A stretch of 64,000 bases of DNA from the NCBI GenBank assembly GCA_964368455.1, contig CAYJAZ010000009.1, positions 45,558 to 109,557 of the forward strand, in the 5' to 3' direction. The DNA is from CAYJAZ01 sp964368455 (GTDB lineage: Bacteria > Desulfobacterota > Desulfovibrionia > Desulfovibrionales > Desulfovibrionaceae). This document shows positions 45,278 to 53,892 of this stretch, piece by piece. The number at the start of each line of letters is the position of its first letter. Within the stretch, counting starts at the first letter, position 1. Made by a program: the position numbers and the translations under genes. Below the pieces are notes generated by a model. It searched no databases and had not been told where the DNA came from. It saw only the letters and a list, made by a program, of their open reading frames with translations.

Positions 45278-46279
45278 TTAAAGTAGGCCTTGTTTCAAAG
45301 CTCCAAGATGTCTATAAGCCTTATCAGTTGCCATTCTGCCTCGTGGCGTTCTTTTTAAATAGCCACATTGTATGAGGTATGGTTCGTAAATATCTTCAAT
45401 TGTTCTTAATTCTTCTGAAACTGCCACAGCCAAAGTCTTTGCACCAACAGGGCCGCCATCGTAATTATTTATAATAACAGAAAGAATATGTCTATCCATT
45501 GAATCTAAGCCATCTTCATCAATATCAAGTCTTATCAATGCATTTTTTGCAATTTCAAGTGAAATTTTCGCTTCTTTTTCTTGCCCTTTCACAGCTGCAA
45601 AAGCAAAATCCCTAACTCTACGTAAAAGGCGGTTTGCTATACGCGGAGTTCCTCTTGATCTCTTACCAATTTCAAGAGCAGCCTGAGCTTCAATTTCAAT
45701 ATCAAAAATACGTGCCGCCCTTTCAACTACACGTGAAAGTTCTTTTGCTGTGTAAAATTCAAGACGAGAAATAATGCCAAATCTATCTCTTAATGGCGAG
45801 GATAGAAGTCCAAGTCTTGTCGTTGCACCAACTAAAGTAAATGGCTCTATATCAAGCTTTACCGTTCTTGCTGCCGGCCCCTGCCCAATCACTAAATCAA
45901 GCTTAAAGTCTTCCATTGCAGGATAAAGCACTTCTTCCACAGTTATCGGCATTCTATGGATTTCATCCACAAATAAAATGTCGTTGGTATTAAGATTTGT
46001 CAAAATCGCCGCTAAATCACCAGATCTTTCAAGCACAGGGCCAGAAGTAGTGACAAGATTCACACCAAGTTCTGAAGCAATAATGCGTGCAAGCGTTGTC
46101 TTTCCAAGTCCTGGATTTCCATAGAATAAAAGATGATCGATAGCACTCTTTCTCTCTTTTGCCGCATCAATATACACACGCAAATTCGCACGCAATTCCT
46201 CTTGGCCAATAAAGTCTTCAAGTTGTTGCGGACGAATATGTTCTTCGTAAGAATTTACGGTGAGATTGTTTGTAGTCAT
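45278..46279 (-). CDS. ruvB: Holliday junction branch migration helicase RuvB
   Basis: 333 residues, AAA+ ATPase. Motifs: LEDFIGQEELRANL, Walker A GNPGLGKTT, sensor and Walker B NDILFVDEIHR, and GATTRLGLLSSPLRDRFG. The C-terminal winged helix contains RTPRGR. RuvB hexamers pull DNA through Holliday junctions with RuvA. It starts 2 nt after ruvA. RuvC is not in the window. Confidence 0.97.
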   Translation of the reverse strand: MTTNNLTVNSYEEHIRPQQLEDFIGQEELRANLRVYIDAAKERKSAIDHLLFYGNPGLGKTTLARIIASELGVNLVTTSGPVLERSGDLAAILTNLNTNDILFVDEIHRMPITVEEVLYPAMEDFKLDLVIGQGPAARTVKLDIEPFTLVGATTRLGLLSSPLRDRFGIISRLEFYTAKELSRVVERAARIFDIEIEAQAALEIGKRSRGTPRIANRLLRRVRDFAFAAVKGQEKEAKISLEIAKNALIRLDIDEDGLDSMDRHILSVIINNYDGGPVGAKTLAVAVSEELRTIEDIYEPYLIQCGYLKRTPRGRMATDKAYRHLGALKQGLL

Positions 46280-46281
46280 AG

Positions 46282-46884
46282 CTATTTAGCACCTTTTGCA
46301 AGAAGCTTCAAACCTGCTCTGATTGCTGCTGTGACATCATAATCAGGATTTGCTGTCAAAACTTCTTTCAAAATCGGACGAACCTCTTCTTCTGCATAAC
46401 CAAGATTGACAAGGCCTGTTATAGTTTCTGTCAATACCTTTGAAGATTCTGCATTTGGTAAGGTAATATCGGAACTTGTACCCTTAAGTTTGTATTGTAA
46501 ATCTAAGAAAATCTGCTGTGCACCCTTCTTGCCTATGCCAGAAACCTGTGTCAAAGCAAAAGCATCTGCCCCCATCACCATTTCACGCAATTCATTAGGG
46601 CTAAAAGTCGAAAGTATTGAAAGTGCCGTTCTCGCACCCACTCTATTAATTGATGTCAAAATCAAGAAAGTCTGCCTCTCATCCCAAGTCGGAAAACCAA
46701 AAAGTTCTGCCGCATCTTCACGTACCACATGCACAGTGTAAAACATCACAGTGTCACCCTTGGCCTTAAGACTAGCCAAAGCATGTGTAGGTGCATAGAT
46801 TTCATAAGCTATGCCACCCTGCGTGAGAACAATAACAGAATTCTCTGTGTGTTCAAGGTATCTTCCTTCAATATATGCTATCAT
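46282..46884 (-). CDS. ruvA: Holliday junction branch migration protein RuvA
   Basis: 200 residues. It begins with the OB-fold domain (MIAYIEGRYLEHTENSVIVL). Helix-hairpin-helix motifs follow (LTSINRVGARTALSIL and LTQVSGIGKKGAQQIFLDL), then an acidic linker and the RuvB-binding C-terminal domain (GYAEEEVRPILKEVL). It targets RuvB to Holliday junctions. It lies 13 nt after the YkgJ-like gene and 2 nt before ruvB. Confidence 0.96.
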   Translation of the reverse strand: MIAYIEGRYLEHTENSVIVLTQGGIAYEIYAPTHALASLKAKGDTVMFYTVHVVREDAAELFGFPTWDERQTFLILTSINRVGARTALSILSTFSPNELREMVMGADAFALTQVSGIGKKGAQQIFLDLQYKLKGTSSDITLPNAESSKVLTETITGLVNLGYAEEEVRPILKEVLTANPDYDVTAAIRAGLKLLAKGAK

Positions 46885-46897
46885 ATCAACTCTTTAA

Positions 46898-47608
46898 CTA
46901 TCCTGCTTTTTTAAGCAATAAGCCTTTTTCTGTTTTGAAAACTTCAACTTTAAATTGGTGCATCAAGCCAAGTAATGGTCTGCCAAATAAAAATGGAAGC
47001 AATTCTGGCTTAACATTTGCTTTCTCAATCACAAGTTCTCTAAAAGACATATCAAATGTTATGATTTCAGAAAGTTCTTTTTGTGCGTCCGCTTCGTCAT
47101 TCAATTTCACAACACATTCAGCAACTCTTGCTAAATCACAGCCATTTGCATGACTTTGAATAAGCTCTTCCCACCATTCAGGGCTTTTTGTGTGTTCAAT
47201 AATCTGCTTTCTTGTCTGTCTGCCATCTGCTGGAAGTGCTAGTAAAAATTCAGGATTTTTGCAAAATAAAGCTCTGCATTCCGCTGGATGTTTGCCATGT
47301 AAAGCACAAGAAGATTTCTTGTGTTTAGTCACAAGAAAACGGCATGTCCAATCATGTTCTTCGCAAGTAATAGCAGGTGCAATCTTCACTACATCCACTT
47401 CCAAAGGTACTACCTTTTGCAAGGATTCATCTCGTACAAATTCTCCAGGCCTATAGGTAATCAAATCTTCTAAACGTAGAACATTGTCAGATAATAAATG
47501 TAAATCCTTGTCATGTATCGCAGGGCCGCCCTTTCTACAGCATGTCCCACATTGATCGCAAGATTTATCGTCTGATTTGCTCACTATATTTGTATTCTGT
47601 GTTCCCAC
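46898..47608 (-). CDS. YkgJ family cysteine cluster (putative metal/Fe-S) protein
   Basis: 236 residues. The N-terminal cluster CDQCGTCCRKGGPAI is the YkgJ/UPF0153 signature thought to bind zinc or an iron-sulfur cluster; later cysteines (TCEEHDWTCRF, SCALHGKHPAECRALFC) complete the pattern. The start is taken as GTG 47608, because GGAG lies 7 nt upstream; a TTG at 47623 overlaps that ribosome site. It heads the run ykgJ-ruvAB-ccmABCD-TPR-mnmE. The biochemical role is unknown. Confidence 0.78.
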   Translation of the reverse strand: MGTQNTNIVSKSDDKSCDQCGTCCRKGGPAIHDKDLHLLSDNVLRLEDLITYRPGEFVRDESLQKVVPLEVDVVKIAPAITCEEHDWTCRFLVTKHKKSSCALHGKHPAECRALFCKNPEFLLALPADGRQTRKQIIEHTKSPEWWEELIQSHANGCDLARVAECVVKLNDEADAQKELSEIITFDMSFRELVIEKANVKPELLPFLFGRPLLGLMHQFKVEVFKTEKGLLLKKAG

Positions 47609-47686
47609 TCTAATTCTCCACAATTAATTTAAAAGAAAGTAACAGAAGCTTACTTTTTTTTCAAGCTTTCATATTTTTAAGAATTT

Positions 47687-48238
47687 TTTGTCTCCGACGG
47701 CCAAAGGAGTTGAACCCCTTTGGAAACCCCAATTTGCAAGATGAGTGCGTAGGGAAGTGGCTAAAGAAGTTTATTTATTTTTTTATTTGCGAAAAAGTTT
47801 TAAAGTTTTGGTGCTTTGCACCAAAACATTAAATACTGTTTCGCTTTAAAATAGTGAGAAATCAATTATCAAAGCGATTGTTTAACATTTGTCACTGCGT
47901 TCCAAATGTGTGAAAAGTTTGTTTTAAATTAGAAAGGCATAGATTGCCACGTCTTTCACTTTCTTCATTCCTCGCAATGACGAGTCTAGAACATTTCATT
48001 ATACAAAATAATGAAATCACATTTGGAACAAAGTGACAAATGGCAACTTGTTTTATGTTATATATATCTCTCTCTATTTTAAAGCGAAACAGTATTTAAG
48101 GGTGAGAGACTATAGTCTCTCACCCTTAAAACTTTTTCGCAAATAAAAAAATAAAATTTTATATTAATCAGTGTCTTATGTGCTCATCTTGCATACTAGG
48201 GTTTGCAAAGGGAATTATTCCCTTTGCCCGCCGGAGGC
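47687..48238. repeat. Composite mirror-image hairpin repeat (element C, ~550 bp)
   Basis: It fills the space between the YkgJ-like gene and the TPR membrane protein gene, where no gene is seen. Modules: a diverged GTCTCCGACGG unit (47690-47723); an outer stem GCGAAAAAGTTTTAA...TACTGTTTCGC with inner hairpin GTTTTGGTGC/GCACCAAAAC (47789-47843); CATTTGTCACTGCG (47886-47910); a central ATAGATTGCCACGTC...CGCAATGACGAG (47939-47985). The mirrored set is at 48018-48056, 48083-48140 (inner hairpin GGGTGAGAGAC) and 48202-48238. Its left arm matches the right arm of element B and its right arm matches the left arm of B, but the centre has the same orientation in both. Confidence 0.85.
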
Positions 48239-48257
48239 ATAATAAAAAAGAAAAAAT

Positions 48258-49010
48258 TTATTCAGCGCTTAGAACTTGTATTCTAGCTTTATAGAATGGT
48301 TCAGCGGATTTATTCTCAGGCTTGTTATTTGCAAGTAATTCTTGATAGAAAGCCAATGCTTTTTCTTTATTTCCGCTATTTTCTGCGGCGAAGGCTGCTT
48401 CTTCTAAGACGATTGAGCGTAGGTTTTCAGGGCCATTTGCGAGCATTTCTTCGTATACTACTAATGCTTTATCCTGTAGATTTTCGCGAGCGTAGGTATT
48501 TGCGAGACTGAAGTAGAGTGCTACACCTAGTGGAGTGAATTTTTCTTCTTTTGTGAGAGCGGAGAGTTTTTCTTCTGCGAGAGTGAAGTTATTTGCTTCA
48601 ATTGCAGCTTGTGCTTCGTGTAGTGCTATTGCAAGCTGTAATTCACTTGGTGCTTCATTGCTGAATGCAGCTAATTTCTCTAATCTTTGAGTCGCGTCTT
48701 GCATTGAGACTATTTTAGTAAATTCTTTATTTGCTTCTTCTAGTGCAGTTTCACTTTGGTATTTCCAAAAGCCGAAACCTGCTATGATGAATACTATGAT
48801 AACAAGTAATACTATGATAGAGCGTATGTGTTTGAGAACAAATTCGAGTAATGGAGCTGCTTCTGCTGCTGTTTCAGCTTTTAGTTCTTTTTCTATTTCT
48901 GCTAAAAGTGCTTTTTGCTCACTTGGATTGAGCTTATTGAATTCTTCTTGAATTGCTTGTTGTTCTTTTTCAGTTAATTGTCTTTGCTCTTTATTATTTA
49001 CTTGCGACAT
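48258..49010 (-). CDS. Single-pass membrane protein with TPR-like periplasmic domain (YfgM-like architecture)
   Basis: 250 residues. An acidic cytoplasmic N-terminus (residues 1-60, EQQAIQEEFNKLNPSEQKAL) is followed by one membrane helix (IIVLLVIIVFIIAGFGFW). An alanine/glutamate-rich helical-repeat domain follows, with TPR-like units (FSLANTYARENLQDKALVVY, EEAAFAAENSGNKEKALAFY). This layout matches YfgM/TPR_21 proteins, which in E. coli accompany the Sec translocon, but bamB or der neighbours are absent. The function is therefore open. It is flanked by composite repeat C and by the rnf upstream region. Confidence 0.65.
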   Translation of the reverse strand: MSQVNNKEQRQLTEKEQQAIQEEFNKLNPSEQKALLAEIEKELKAETAAEAAPLLEFVLKHIRSIIVLLVIIVFIIAGFGFWKYQSETALEEANKEFTKIVSMQDATQRLEKLAAFSNEAPSELQLAIALHEAQAAIEANNFTLAEEKLSALTKEEKFTPLGVALYFSLANTYARENLQDKALVVYEEMLANGPENLRSIVLEEAAFAAENSGNKEKALAFYQELLANNKPENKSAEPFYKARIQVLSAE

Positions 49011-49125
49011 AATTCTTCCTTATTTCCTTTATTTATATCTTTCAATCTTGAGTATTTTTTATAGTTAAATTCTTTTTCTTTTATGTATTTTATGGCTATT
49101 CTATAAACCAAATGCAAAATACCGA

Positions 49126-49144
49126 CTTTTTATCAAAAAGTCAA
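49126..49144. terminator. Short AT-rich hairpin upstream of the rnf operon
   Basis: GACTTTTT/AAAAAGTC pair perfectly around ATC. It lies in the 393-bp space 49011-49403 between the divergent TPR membrane protein and rnf genes. The remaining sequence is very AT-rich and must contain both promoters, but no clear -35/-10 pair could be fixed. Confidence 0.3.
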
Positions 49145-49403
49145 ATTCAATTAAAATTAATATTTTATTTTTTTACTAAAAAAAGCAACTTTTTTCTATT
49201 AAAATGCTCTTTTTTAGGCAAAACTTTGCATTTTTTTTCACAAGCACTTTGCATACTTAAAGCACATTTGAACATAAAAAAACTTATAAAATCAAACGTT
49301 TACATTCAAGTCAAAAACAAAAAAGTAATATTCTTCTTGCTATTTATCAAAAATGGTGTATTGTAATAAAAAAATATTGTGCAGTTGTGAAGGGGGAAGA
49401 GTT

Positions 49404-50219
49404 TTGCAAAAGCGTTATATTTCTATTATTGCGGCCTCAAGCATAGCTATTGTCTTTGCTATAGTAGGTTTTTTTATGCCTGCAGAAGAAGTACAAAAAG
49501 TTCCTGTAAGGCTGCTTCTTGACAATCCAGGCGGTGCAGTCGTCTTTGATCACAAGGTTCATGTAGAAAAATATGATCTTTCTTGTGAAGTTTGCCACCA
49601 CGAGCTTGCACCTACACCAGCATCAAATATTGCTGATGTAGAAGTTTTAGATTGCGGAGCTTGTCATGGCGTTAATTTTGACGAAAAGTTTATAGCAGAA
49701 CATCAAGATCTTGAAAATGGCCCATTTAGCAATACTATGCAATGTGCCACTTGCCATCATATTGAATTCACCAAGACAGATTGGGGACATGATATGCATA
49801 GCGAAGACATGATGCTTGACTGTACTTCTTGTCACCATGAAGACACAGATATTGAACCAGAGCCACAAAATTGTGCAAATTGTCACTTCACTGGTTATCT
49901 ACCAGCCGACGATCCTATGCCATCGCTTAAAAATGCTGTGCATACACGCTGTATGGATTGCCATCAAGACTATTACGATGAAGGCTTAAACGGCTGTGCT
50001 TCTTGTCACTACGACGAGCCTACACAAAATATTATTGAAAAAAATCCTGACTTTGAATTTAATGCAGATCAAATGACTTGTATGGCTTGCCATGAAGACC
50101 TTCCTGCAAACGAATTAATTCCTGGCAGAATGGATGCTTTCCATAATAGCTGTACTTCTTGCCATGTTGAAGTGAAAAAAGGCCCTACTGTTGACGATTG
50201 TGCACAGTGTCATACTTAA
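49404..50219 (+). CDS. Decahaem cytochrome c of the Rnf operon
   Basis: 271 residues. Ten CxxCH haem-binding motifs are present, from CEVCH and CGACH to CTSCH and CAQCH, many followed by extra histidines as axial ligands. The N-terminal hydrophobic segment (ISIIAASSIAIVFAIVGFFM) is a signal peptide or membrane anchor, placing the haems in the periplasm. The start is taken as TTG 49404, with AGGGGGA upstream; an in-frame ATG is not available nearby and the frame extends to 49353. In Desulfovibrio such a cytochrome precedes rnfC, probably linking Rnf to the periplasmic cytochrome pool. Confidence 0.88.
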   Translation: MQKRYISIIAASSIAIVFAIVGFFMPAEEVQKVPVRLLLDNPGGAVVFDHKVHVEKYDLSCEVCHHELAPTPASNIADVEVLDCGACHGVNFDEKFIAEHQDLENGPFSNTMQCATCHHIEFTKTDWGHDMHSEDMMLDCTSCHHEDTDIEPEPQNCANCHFTGYLPADDPMPSLKNAVHTRCMDCHQDYYDEGLNGCASCHYDEPTQNIIEKNPDFEFNADQMTCMACHEDLPANELIPGRMDAFHNSCTSCHVEVKKGPTVDDCAQCHT

Positions 50220-50280
50220 TTCACAGCAAACATACATAAACAAAAGATTAATATTATAATTTTTGAAACCTTTATCAAAA

Positions 50281-51597
50281 ATGAGATTAACTATGTTTCC
50301 AAAAAATATACGTTTAAGTTTAGATAAAAACATGAAATTAGTGCATAATAATATGCAACCTTTCATAAAAACTACAAATTATACCTACCTTCGTATCTTG
50401 CACACAGGTTATGCCCTTGTTGACGGTCTTAAAAAGAATTCTGAAATATATCCATCGCAACTTCTTGGCAAAAGTATTTCAGATGATAAAGGCCATCTTT
50501 TTTCATCTGTTTACGGCCTAGTCACAGATGTTGATGCCCGTTTTATACACGTTACTGTGCATAATGAACAAGCGGTTAAAAAAGACGAAGAAATAAAAGA
50601 AGAAGCAAGCCAAGCAGAAGAAAAAGAGGCAAAGCCTATTATTGAAAGACTATCTTCTGATGCAATTCTTGAAAACTTTTCAAAACCTTATGCTGAAGCT
50701 ATTGAATTTGCTAGAAATATGGGTATCAATCCAAAAGACATAGCAAAAAGCTGTAACACACTTATCGTCAATGGGCTAAATCTCGAGCCAGGAATGACTT
50801 GGGCAGAACCATTATTAAATGAATATCTTCCAATAGTTTTAGAGGGGCTTGAATTACAAAAAGCTTTATCTAAACCACAAAACATTATTCTTGTTGTACA
50901 CGAAGGGGCAAAAGTCGAACCTATCCCAAATGTCACAATAAAGGAAGTAAAAGCTGTTTATCCTATCAGCGTTTCAAAACTTCTTATCAAAGAAGTCACT
51001 AGTTTAGAATGTCCAAAAGGCGTTGAAATTGTTTCAACTCACGCTTTATGGGGACTTGGTTATATGAGACAAGAAGGCCTTCCACTTGCTATGGCACTTG
51101 TCACATTAGGCACGCCAAAGCACACAGCAAACTATATCATCAAAGAAGGCACAAGGGTTGAAGATCTTGTTGCAAAAGCAAATGAAGAAGTCGAACTTGG
51201 CGACACTCTTATCATAAATGGGCCACTTGGTGGTGAAAGTGTTTCATCTGCTTTACGTGGTATACCACGAGATGTAAGAGGTGTATTCCGTGTTCCAGCT
51301 GATTTTATTCCTGTTTTAGAGGGTGGAAGTCATTGCTGTAACTGCGGAGCATGCGACAGAGTTTGTCCTGCTAGACTAGTTCCTTCAACATTAAGTAAGT
51401 ATTCAGAATTTCACATGTTAGATAAATGTGAAGAATGGCATGCTGCTTATTGTTTGGAATGTGGCCTTTGTGGATATGTTTGCGTTATGCGTAGACCAGT
51501 GCTTCAATACATTAGACTAGCAAAGAACCAGCTTGCTTTAAGAAAGATGGAACTTGTTTCTCGTATTGAAGAAATTGATGAAGATGCAGAAATATAA
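50281..51597 (+). CDS. rnfC: Electron transport complex subunit RnfC
   Basis: 438 residues. The NADH/FMN-binding region lies in the first two thirds (SLECPKGVEIVSTHALWGLG region), and the C-terminal ferredoxin-like domain carries two cluster motifs, CCNCGACDRVCPAR and CLECGLCGYVCVMRRP. RnfC is the peripheral NADH-reacting subunit of the ferredoxin:NAD+ oxidoreductase. The start is uncertain: ATG 50281 is used, with TTG 50263 and ATG 50293 as alternatives, none with a strong ribosome site. An acidic insertion (VKKDEEIKEEASQAEEKEA) near residue 100 looks like a flexible linker. Confidence 0.9.
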   Translation: MRLTMFPKNIRLSLDKNMKLVHNNMQPFIKTTNYTYLRILHTGYALVDGLKKNSEIYPSQLLGKSISDDKGHLFSSVYGLVTDVDARFIHVTVHNEQAVKKDEEIKEEASQAEEKEAKPIIERLSSDAILENFSKPYAEAIEFARNMGINPKDIAKSCNTLIVNGLNLEPGMTWAEPLLNEYLPIVLEGLELQKALSKPQNIILVVHEGAKVEPIPNVTIKEVKAVYPISVSKLLIKEVTSLECPKGVEIVSTHALWGLGYMRQEGLPLAMALVTLGTPKHTANYIIKEGTRVEDLVAKANEEVELGDTLIINGPLGGESVSSALRGIPRDVRGVFRVPADFIPVLEGGSHCCNCGACDRVCPARLVPSTLSKYSEFHMLDKCEEWHAAYCLECGLCGYVCVMRRPVLQYIRLAKNQLALRKMELVSRIEEIDEDAEI

Positions 51598-51606
51598 GGA
51601 CAAGAT

Positions 51607-52554
51607 ATGAGTACAAATGAAAAATTGCTTGCAGTGTCAGCTCCACCTTTTTGGCATTTTGGAAAAACTGTAAAACAACAAATGCAAGATATAGCCATAG
51701 CCTTGATGCCAGCAGCTATTGCGGCTTTCTTTACTTGGGGTTATGATGCATTGCATGTTGTGAGCTTATCTGTTGTGACTTGTGTTGTAGTTGAAGCTAT
51801 ATGCCAAAAAATGATGGGCAGAGCTCTTGCTATTTACGATTATTCAGCCTTTGTTATAGGGCTTTTATTTGCCTTTTTGATGCCAGCTAGTGCTCCTTAT
51901 TGGATTGTAATTATAGGTGCGGCTCTTTCTATCACATTAGGCAAGAATATTTGTGGTGATTATGGTGCCGCTCCATTGTGTGCTCCTGTTGTAGGCTTCT
52001 TGCTTTGCCTTGTTTCTTGGCCTATATACACAGATGCAAACGCAATGCTGTTGAGCACAGACTATATAGATCCACTTGTAAGACTAAAGTATTTTGGAGC
52101 TTCAAGTCTTTCAGATATTTCAAATTATTCACTCTTTATGGGGCATCAAATAGGTGCATTAGGCGCAAGCCAACCAGCAATGCTCTTGCTTGGTGGTATC
52201 TTCCTTTGTGCACGTGGCTCTATTTCTTGGCAAATCCCTGTAGCTTTCATACTAGGTGTTATGGGAACTGCCTTTATCTATTATCAAATAGATCCAAATC
52301 TTTATGCAGGCCCTATTTTCCATATGCTCACTGGCTCTACTATGCTTGCCGCTTTCTTCCTTGCAACTGACGCTCCGTCATCACCAAATAGAGTAGGTAA
52401 TATGTTTATCTATGGCCTTATTGGCGGTATTTTAGTTGTTATTATCAGAATATACGGCATCTATCCAGACGGTGTGCCTTTTGTTATCTTGCTTATCAAT
52501 CTTTTGATGCCTTTTTTAGAAGGCAGAAAGCAAAAACCATTTGGTATGGAGTAA
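51607..52554 (+). CDS. rnfD: Electron transport complex subunit RnfD
   Basis: 315 residues with about nine or ten membrane helices. The flavinylation segment appears as MLTGSTMLAAFFLATDAPSS, where the threonine would carry covalent FMN. GKNICGDYGAAPLCAPVVG and LLINLLMPFLEGRK are typical of RnfD/NqrB proteins. AAGGA precedes the ATG. The gene lies 9 nt after rnfC and 4 nt before rnfG. ApbE, encoded at the end of the operon, should attach the FMN. Confidence 0.92.
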   Translation: MSTNEKLLAVSAPPFWHFGKTVKQQMQDIAIALMPAAIAAFFTWGYDALHVVSLSVVTCVVVEAICQKMMGRALAIYDYSAFVIGLLFAFLMPASAPYWIVIIGAALSITLGKNICGDYGAAPLCAPVVGFLLCLVSWPIYTDANAMLLSTDYIDPLVRLKYFGASSLSDISNYSLFMGHQIGALGASQPAMLLLGGIFLCARGSISWQIPVAFILGVMGTAFIYYQIDPNLYAGPIFHMLTGSTMLAAFFLATDAPSSPNRVGNMFIYGLIGGILVVIIRIYGIYPDGVPFVILLINLLMPFLEGRKQKPFGME

Positions 52555-52558
52555 GCCT

Positions 52559-53164
52559 ATGATAGTTATGATTAAAATGGTGGTAGTGCTTTCATTGATA
52601 TGTGCTTTGAGTGGTTTTGCTCTTTCCTATCTCAAAAGTTCAACTGCTGCAAAAATAGAAGAACAAGTCCTTACCTATGTACAAAGCCCAGCAATTGCAA
52701 GCGTTTTCCAATATGCTGAAAACGATCCTTTAGCAGAAAGACTCACTCTTGAACTAGCCTCTAGTCAAGAAGATGATGCTAGTGCAAAAAAAGTTATAGT
52801 TTTTCCTTATTGGACAGATGGCAAACTTACAGGCGTTGCTATGGAAAATTTTGCTAAAGGCTATGGCGGTAATATAGGTGTTATTGTTGGTTTTAATATC
52901 GAAGACGATACTATAATAGGTATTGGCGTTACTACAATGTCAGAAACTCCTGGCATAGGCACAAGAATTTTAGACAATGCCTTTATTTCTAAATTCAAGA
53001 AAAAAGAAGCTAAAACTATTGATTTGACATCAAATGGCGGAAGCATCGACTCCTTAGGTGGTGCAACTATTTCATCTGCTGGCGTTGTTAAAGCCGTGCA
53101 AAACGCAACTCAAGACTATTTACAACTCAAAGACCAAATACTCACTGCCTTTAACAAGCAGTAA
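52559..53164 (+). CDS. rnfG: Electron transport complex subunit RnfG
   Basis: 201 residues. One N-terminal membrane helix (MVVVLSLICALSGFALSYL) anchors a periplasmic FMN-binding domain. GIGVTTMSETPGIGTRI and SLGGATISSAGVV are the RnfG motifs; the threonine in GGATISS is the expected covalent FMN site. The start is ATG 52559 because GGAG lies 7 nt upstream, inside the last codons of rnfD. It is followed by rnfE after 11 nt. Confidence 0.92.
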   Translation: MIVMIKMVVVLSLICALSGFALSYLKSSTAAKIEEQVLTYVQSPAIASVFQYAENDPLAERLTLELASSQEDDASAKKVIVFPYWTDGKLTGVAMENFAKGYGGNIGVIVGFNIEDDTIIGIGVTTMSETPGIGTRILDNAFISKFKKKEAKTIDLTSNGGSIDSLGGATISSAGVVKAVQNATQDYLQLKDQILTAFNKQ

Positions 53165-53175
53165 AAGGAGGAAGC

Positions 53176-53862
53176 ATGCTTTTAGAATTATGGAAAGCCT
53201 TTACAAGAGGATTATGGAACGAATTACCTCCTTTTCGTTTATTGCTTGGTTTATGCCCTACACTTGCTGTTACAACAACAGCAGAAAATGGCTTAGGCAT
53301 GGGTATGGCGGTTGTTTTCGTTCTCACATTAGCTAATGCCATTATTTCGGCTGTGCGTCATATCATACCAAAAAAAGTTCGTGTTCCTTGTTTTATTGCA
53401 ATTTCAGCTACACTTGTTGTTACAGTTGAACTTTTAATGCAAGCTTATACATACCCACTCTACCAACAATTAGGTATCTTCGTACCGCTCATTGTTGTGA
53501 ACTGTCTTATTCTTGGCCGTTTAGAAGCTTTTGCTTATAAAAACCCTGTACTTCCATCGATAGCAGATGGACTTGGTATGGGTATTGGCTTTGCTCTATC
53601 GCTTACTTTCTTGGGTGGTATTAGAGAATTATTGGGCACAGGTAAACTTTTTGGCGATCAAATTTTTGGTGATTGGTTTCAACCTTTCACAATCATGGTT
53701 GAAGCACCTGGAGCTTTCATCGGACTTGGTTTGATTCTAGCATTGATGAACTTAATCAATTATTTACAAGCAAAACGCAAAGGTCAACCTGAACCTGATT
53801 TAATCAAATTAGGTTGCCATTCTTGCGGCGGTGCTTGTGCATCAATACTTTCAAAGAAATAA
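53176..53862 (+). CDS. rnfE: Electron transport complex subunit RnfE
   Basis: 228 residues with six membrane helices. RnfE hallmarks are LLGLCPTLAVTTTAENGLGM, with the membrane cysteine that shares an iron centre with RnfA, and VNCLILGRLEAFAYKNP, with the second conserved cysteine. The C-terminus carries an added cytoplasmic tail with three cysteines (GCHSCGGACAS), not part of the usual core. AGGAGG-type ribosome site (AAAAGGAGG) precedes the ATG. Confidence 0.92.
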   Translation: MLLELWKAFTRGLWNELPPFRLLLGLCPTLAVTTTAENGLGMGMAVVFVLTLANAIISAVRHIIPKKVRVPCFIAISATLVVTVELLMQAYTYPLYQQLGIFVPLIVVNCLILGRLEAFAYKNPVLPSIADGLGMGIGFALSLTFLGGIRELLGTGKLFGDQIFGDWFQPFTIMVEAPGAFIGLGLILALMNLINYLQAKRKGQPEPDLIKLGCHSCGGACASILSKK

Positions 53863-53892
53863 AAGTGACACTATAAAACATAGGAAAAAACT

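Noticed and set aside
49112..49366. Plus-strand frame of 84 codons upstream of the rnf operon
   Set aside because: Phenylalanine- and lysine-rich translation of AT-rich DNA with no ribosome site; it overlaps the likely rnf promoter region.
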